The notes under the pieces are model-generated. The model saw only the letters and a list, made by a program, of their open reading frames with translations, ran no database searches and was not told the origin of the DNA. From Streptomyces neyagawaensis (GTDB lineage: Bacteria; Actinomycetota; Actinomycetes; Streptomycetales; Streptomycetaceae), in the NCBI RefSeq assembly GCF_023516595.1, contig NZ_JAMGBG010000065.1, positions 62,001-126,000 of the forward strand: 64,000 nucleotides of DNA. Direction: 5' to 3'. Both the position numbers and the translations under genes were made by a program. Below are positions 62,553 through 64,000 of the stretch, in pieces (the stretch's first letter is position 1; every line of letters starts with the position of its first letter).

Positions 62553-63124
62553 TCGTCGCGGTGGGGCACGCTGATCTGACCGCGCCCGCGCTGGAGTTGG
62601 TGCAGGCCGAACTACGGGACCACCTGGACCGGCTGAGCGACGGAGCCGCCGGGCTCGTGCGCGCCGGGGCCGGGGTGCCCGTGGCGTTCGGGCGGGCGGT
62701 GCGCGCGGCGGGCAGGAGGCTGGTGGTGCTGCTGCCGACGCAGCGCGCCGTGCCCGCCGTCCTGCCCGAGGCCGACCGGTCGGGGGCCGCGGAGCTGCTG
62801 ACGCTGGCCGAGGAGGTCCGACTGCTGGGCTTCGACCCCGCCGACCGCGACGCCCGCGTGAGCGCCGACGAACGTGTCGTCGCGGCCGGCCGGAAGGTGT
62901 ACGCGGTCTGGGACGGCTCACCGTCCGACGGTACGGATGCCACCGCTCACCTGGTGGCGTTCGCCCGGTCCCGCGGCATCCCCGTCGAGGTCATCTGGCC
63001 GGCCGGCGCCGCCCGCAGGACGCGGCCGGCGGACGCTCACGACACGTCGGCCGCAGAGGCGGACACCCGCCCGGCGGCCATGCCCCACGCCGCTGCCCGC
63101 GCGGTGAAGGGCGGTGCCAGGTGA
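62549..63124 (+). CDS. SLOG-like Rossmann protein
   Basis: 191-aa protein: IVAVGHADLTAPALELVQAE at the N-terminus, RRLVVLLPTQRAVP and a C-terminal KVYAVWDGSPSDGTDATAHL followed by ARSRGIPVEVIWP, the pattern of DprA/SLOG-type nucleotide-binding folds. GTG 62549 follows GGGGAGGG at 6 bases. Overlaps the VKOR gene by 4 bp. Likely binds a nucleotide or nucleotide-derived ligand; a specific function is not known. Confidence 0.7.
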   Translation: MIVAVGHADLTAPALELVQAELRDHLDRLSDGAAGLVRAGAGVPVAFGRAVRAAGRRLVVLLPTQRAVPAVLPEADRSGAAELLTLAEEVRLLGFDPADRDARVSADERVVAAGRKVYAVWDGSPSDGTDATAHLVAFARSRGIPVEVIWPAGAARRTRPADAHDTSAAEADTRPAAMPHAAARAVKGGAR

Positions 63125-63762
63125 GCACGACGAGTATCGCGCCCGGCCAGGACGCCCCGCAGCGGGGCGACGGCTCGCCGACGGGGGCCCGGCCCGCCTT
63201 CGCCTGGCTCCTCGTGATCACGGGGGCGCTCGGACTCCTCGGTTCCTTCGTCATCACCGTCGACAAGTTCCGGCTGCTGGAGAACGCCTCGTACGTGCCC
63301 CCGTGCAGCCTCAGCCCCGTGGTGTCCTGCACGAGCGTGATGCGCAGTGAGCAGGCGGCCGTGTTCGGCTTCCCCAACCCGGTGATCGGCCTGATCGCGT
63401 TCGGCGTCGTCATCGGCATCGGGTTCGGGCTGCTGGCGGGGGCCCGCTACCGGCGCTGGTACTGGCTCGGCCTCAACGCCGGCACCCTCGGCGGGGTGGT
63501 CTTCAGCATGTGGCTGATGACGCAGGCGCTGTACGACATCGGCGCGCTCTGCCTGTGGTGCATGCTCGTGTGGGCCGCCACGATCGCCATGTTCTGGTAC
63601 ACGACCGTCCACAACCTCCGCCACGGCATCATCCGCGCACCGCGCCAACTCGTCGCCGCGGCCTGGGAGTTCCACTGGGCGGTCCCCGTCACCTGGTACG
63701 CCCTGATCGGGATGCTCATCGCGACCCGGTTCTGGACCCACTGGCAGGCACTGCTCTCCTGA
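63121..63762 (+). CDS. vitamin K epoxide reductase (VKOR) family protein
   Basis: 213-aa membrane disulfide-bond-forming enzyme. Four or five helices, loop cysteines Cys62 and Cys70 (PPCSLSPVVSCTSV) and the active-site pair CLWC (Cys144, Cys147) on the following helix. Bacterial VKOR reoxidises DsbA-like partners using menaquinone. GTG 63121 overlaps the preceding stop (GTGA). No thioredoxin partner is encoded here. Confidence 0.9.
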   Translation: MSTTSIAPGQDAPQRGDGSPTGARPAFAWLLVITGALGLLGSFVITVDKFRLLENASYVPPCSLSPVVSCTSVMRSEQAAVFGFPNPVIGLIAFGVVIGIGFGLLAGARYRRWYWLGLNAGTLGGVVFSMWLMTQALYDIGALCLWCMLVWAATIAMFWYTTVHNLRHGIIRAPRQLVAAAWEFHWAVPVTWYALIGMLIATRFWTHWQALLS

Positions 63763-63834
63763 CCGGCCGGGCCGCCCGGCACCCCCGCGCCGTCCCGACG
63801 GGACGCGAGCCCCGGTCTCTTCGATACTGGCGGA

Positions 63835-64000
63835 GTGACCGGCTGGACATGGGAGTACGAGGGCTACGAGGCCGCCGACGAGCGGCTGAGGGAGTCGCTG
63901 TGCACCCTCGGCAACGGCTGCTTCGCCACCCGGGGGGCCCTGCCCGAATGCGCCGCCGACGGCGTGCACTACCCGGGCACCTATGTCGCCGGCTGCTACA
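63835..64000 (+). CDS. glycoside hydrolase family 65 protein, N-terminal part
   Basis: GTG 63835 opens a frame that runs off the window: WTWEYEGYEAADERLRESLC and LGNGCFATRGALPE are the conserved N-terminal region of GH65 phosphorylases (maltose, trehalose or kojibiose phosphorylase). Only 55 codons are available; no strong ribosome site. Confidence 0.75.
   Translation, partial: MTGWTWEYEGYEAADERLRESLCTLGNGCFATRGALPECAADGVHYPGTYVAGCY

Overview
The window is high-GC actinobacterial DNA. WhiB, SpoIIE/RsbW-type regulators, snapalysin, GGAGG-type ribosome sites and frequent GTG starts point to Streptomyces. No rRNA, tRNA, CRISPR array or transposase was seen.

Layout. 1-15,920 is a mixed accessory segment: a truncated TraR/DksA-like gene, a sensor kinase/response regulator pair, a repeat-containing exported protein beside a fused SecDF, a HAD phosphatase, an Mrr-like membrane nuclease, a LacI regulator, snapalysin, a decayed repeat-protein gene abutting a decayed BNR-repeat gene, a VOC protein, an MFS pump and an exported RTX-like protein. 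15,960-48,550 is a coherent dormancy/hypoxia-type cluster. It holds eight universal stress protein genes, two Acg-type nitroreductases, an Rv1733c-like protein, DUF1876 and DUF1918-XRE-PPOx proteins, two CBS-BON proteins, an orphan cytochrome oxidase subunit I, an oleate hydratase, DoxX, pyruvate formate-lyase with its activase, pyruvate phosphate dikinase, an alcohol dehydrogenase and an orphan regulator closely resembling mycobacterial DevR/DosR (OsdR in S. coelicolor). A SulP/RsbW/ArsR group sits inside it. 48,560-50,050 is a gene graveyard (HAD gene with in-frame TGA, truncated and frameshifted LLM oxidoreductase, another fragment). 50,129-64,000 returns to mixed genes: SDR, SufR-like regulator with a DoxX target, MFS, methyltransferase, pgm, a Rieske-DUF2231 protein, GAF-PP2C phosphatase, WhiB, a cyclase, and a coupled SLOG-VKOR pair before a partial GH65 gene.

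How it works together. A 14-bp palindromic motif (6-2-6, consensus close to GGGCCGTTCGGCCC) recurs about 60-130 bp upstream of most stress-cluster genes and nowhere obvious in the flanking segments, apart from one copy before the SLOG gene. Its architecture matches the mycobacterial DevR box, so the simplest model is one regulon read by the 47,855-48,547 regulator. The regulon would combine stress-protein synthesis with fermentative and redox-balancing metabolism (PFL, PPDK, alcohol dehydrogenase) for low-oxygen survival. The family assignments are read from the sequence; the regulon is inference.

Several genes carry single disabling lesions (two in-frame TGA codons, two 1-nt frameshifts, several truncations), so base-level confirmation matters for those loci.
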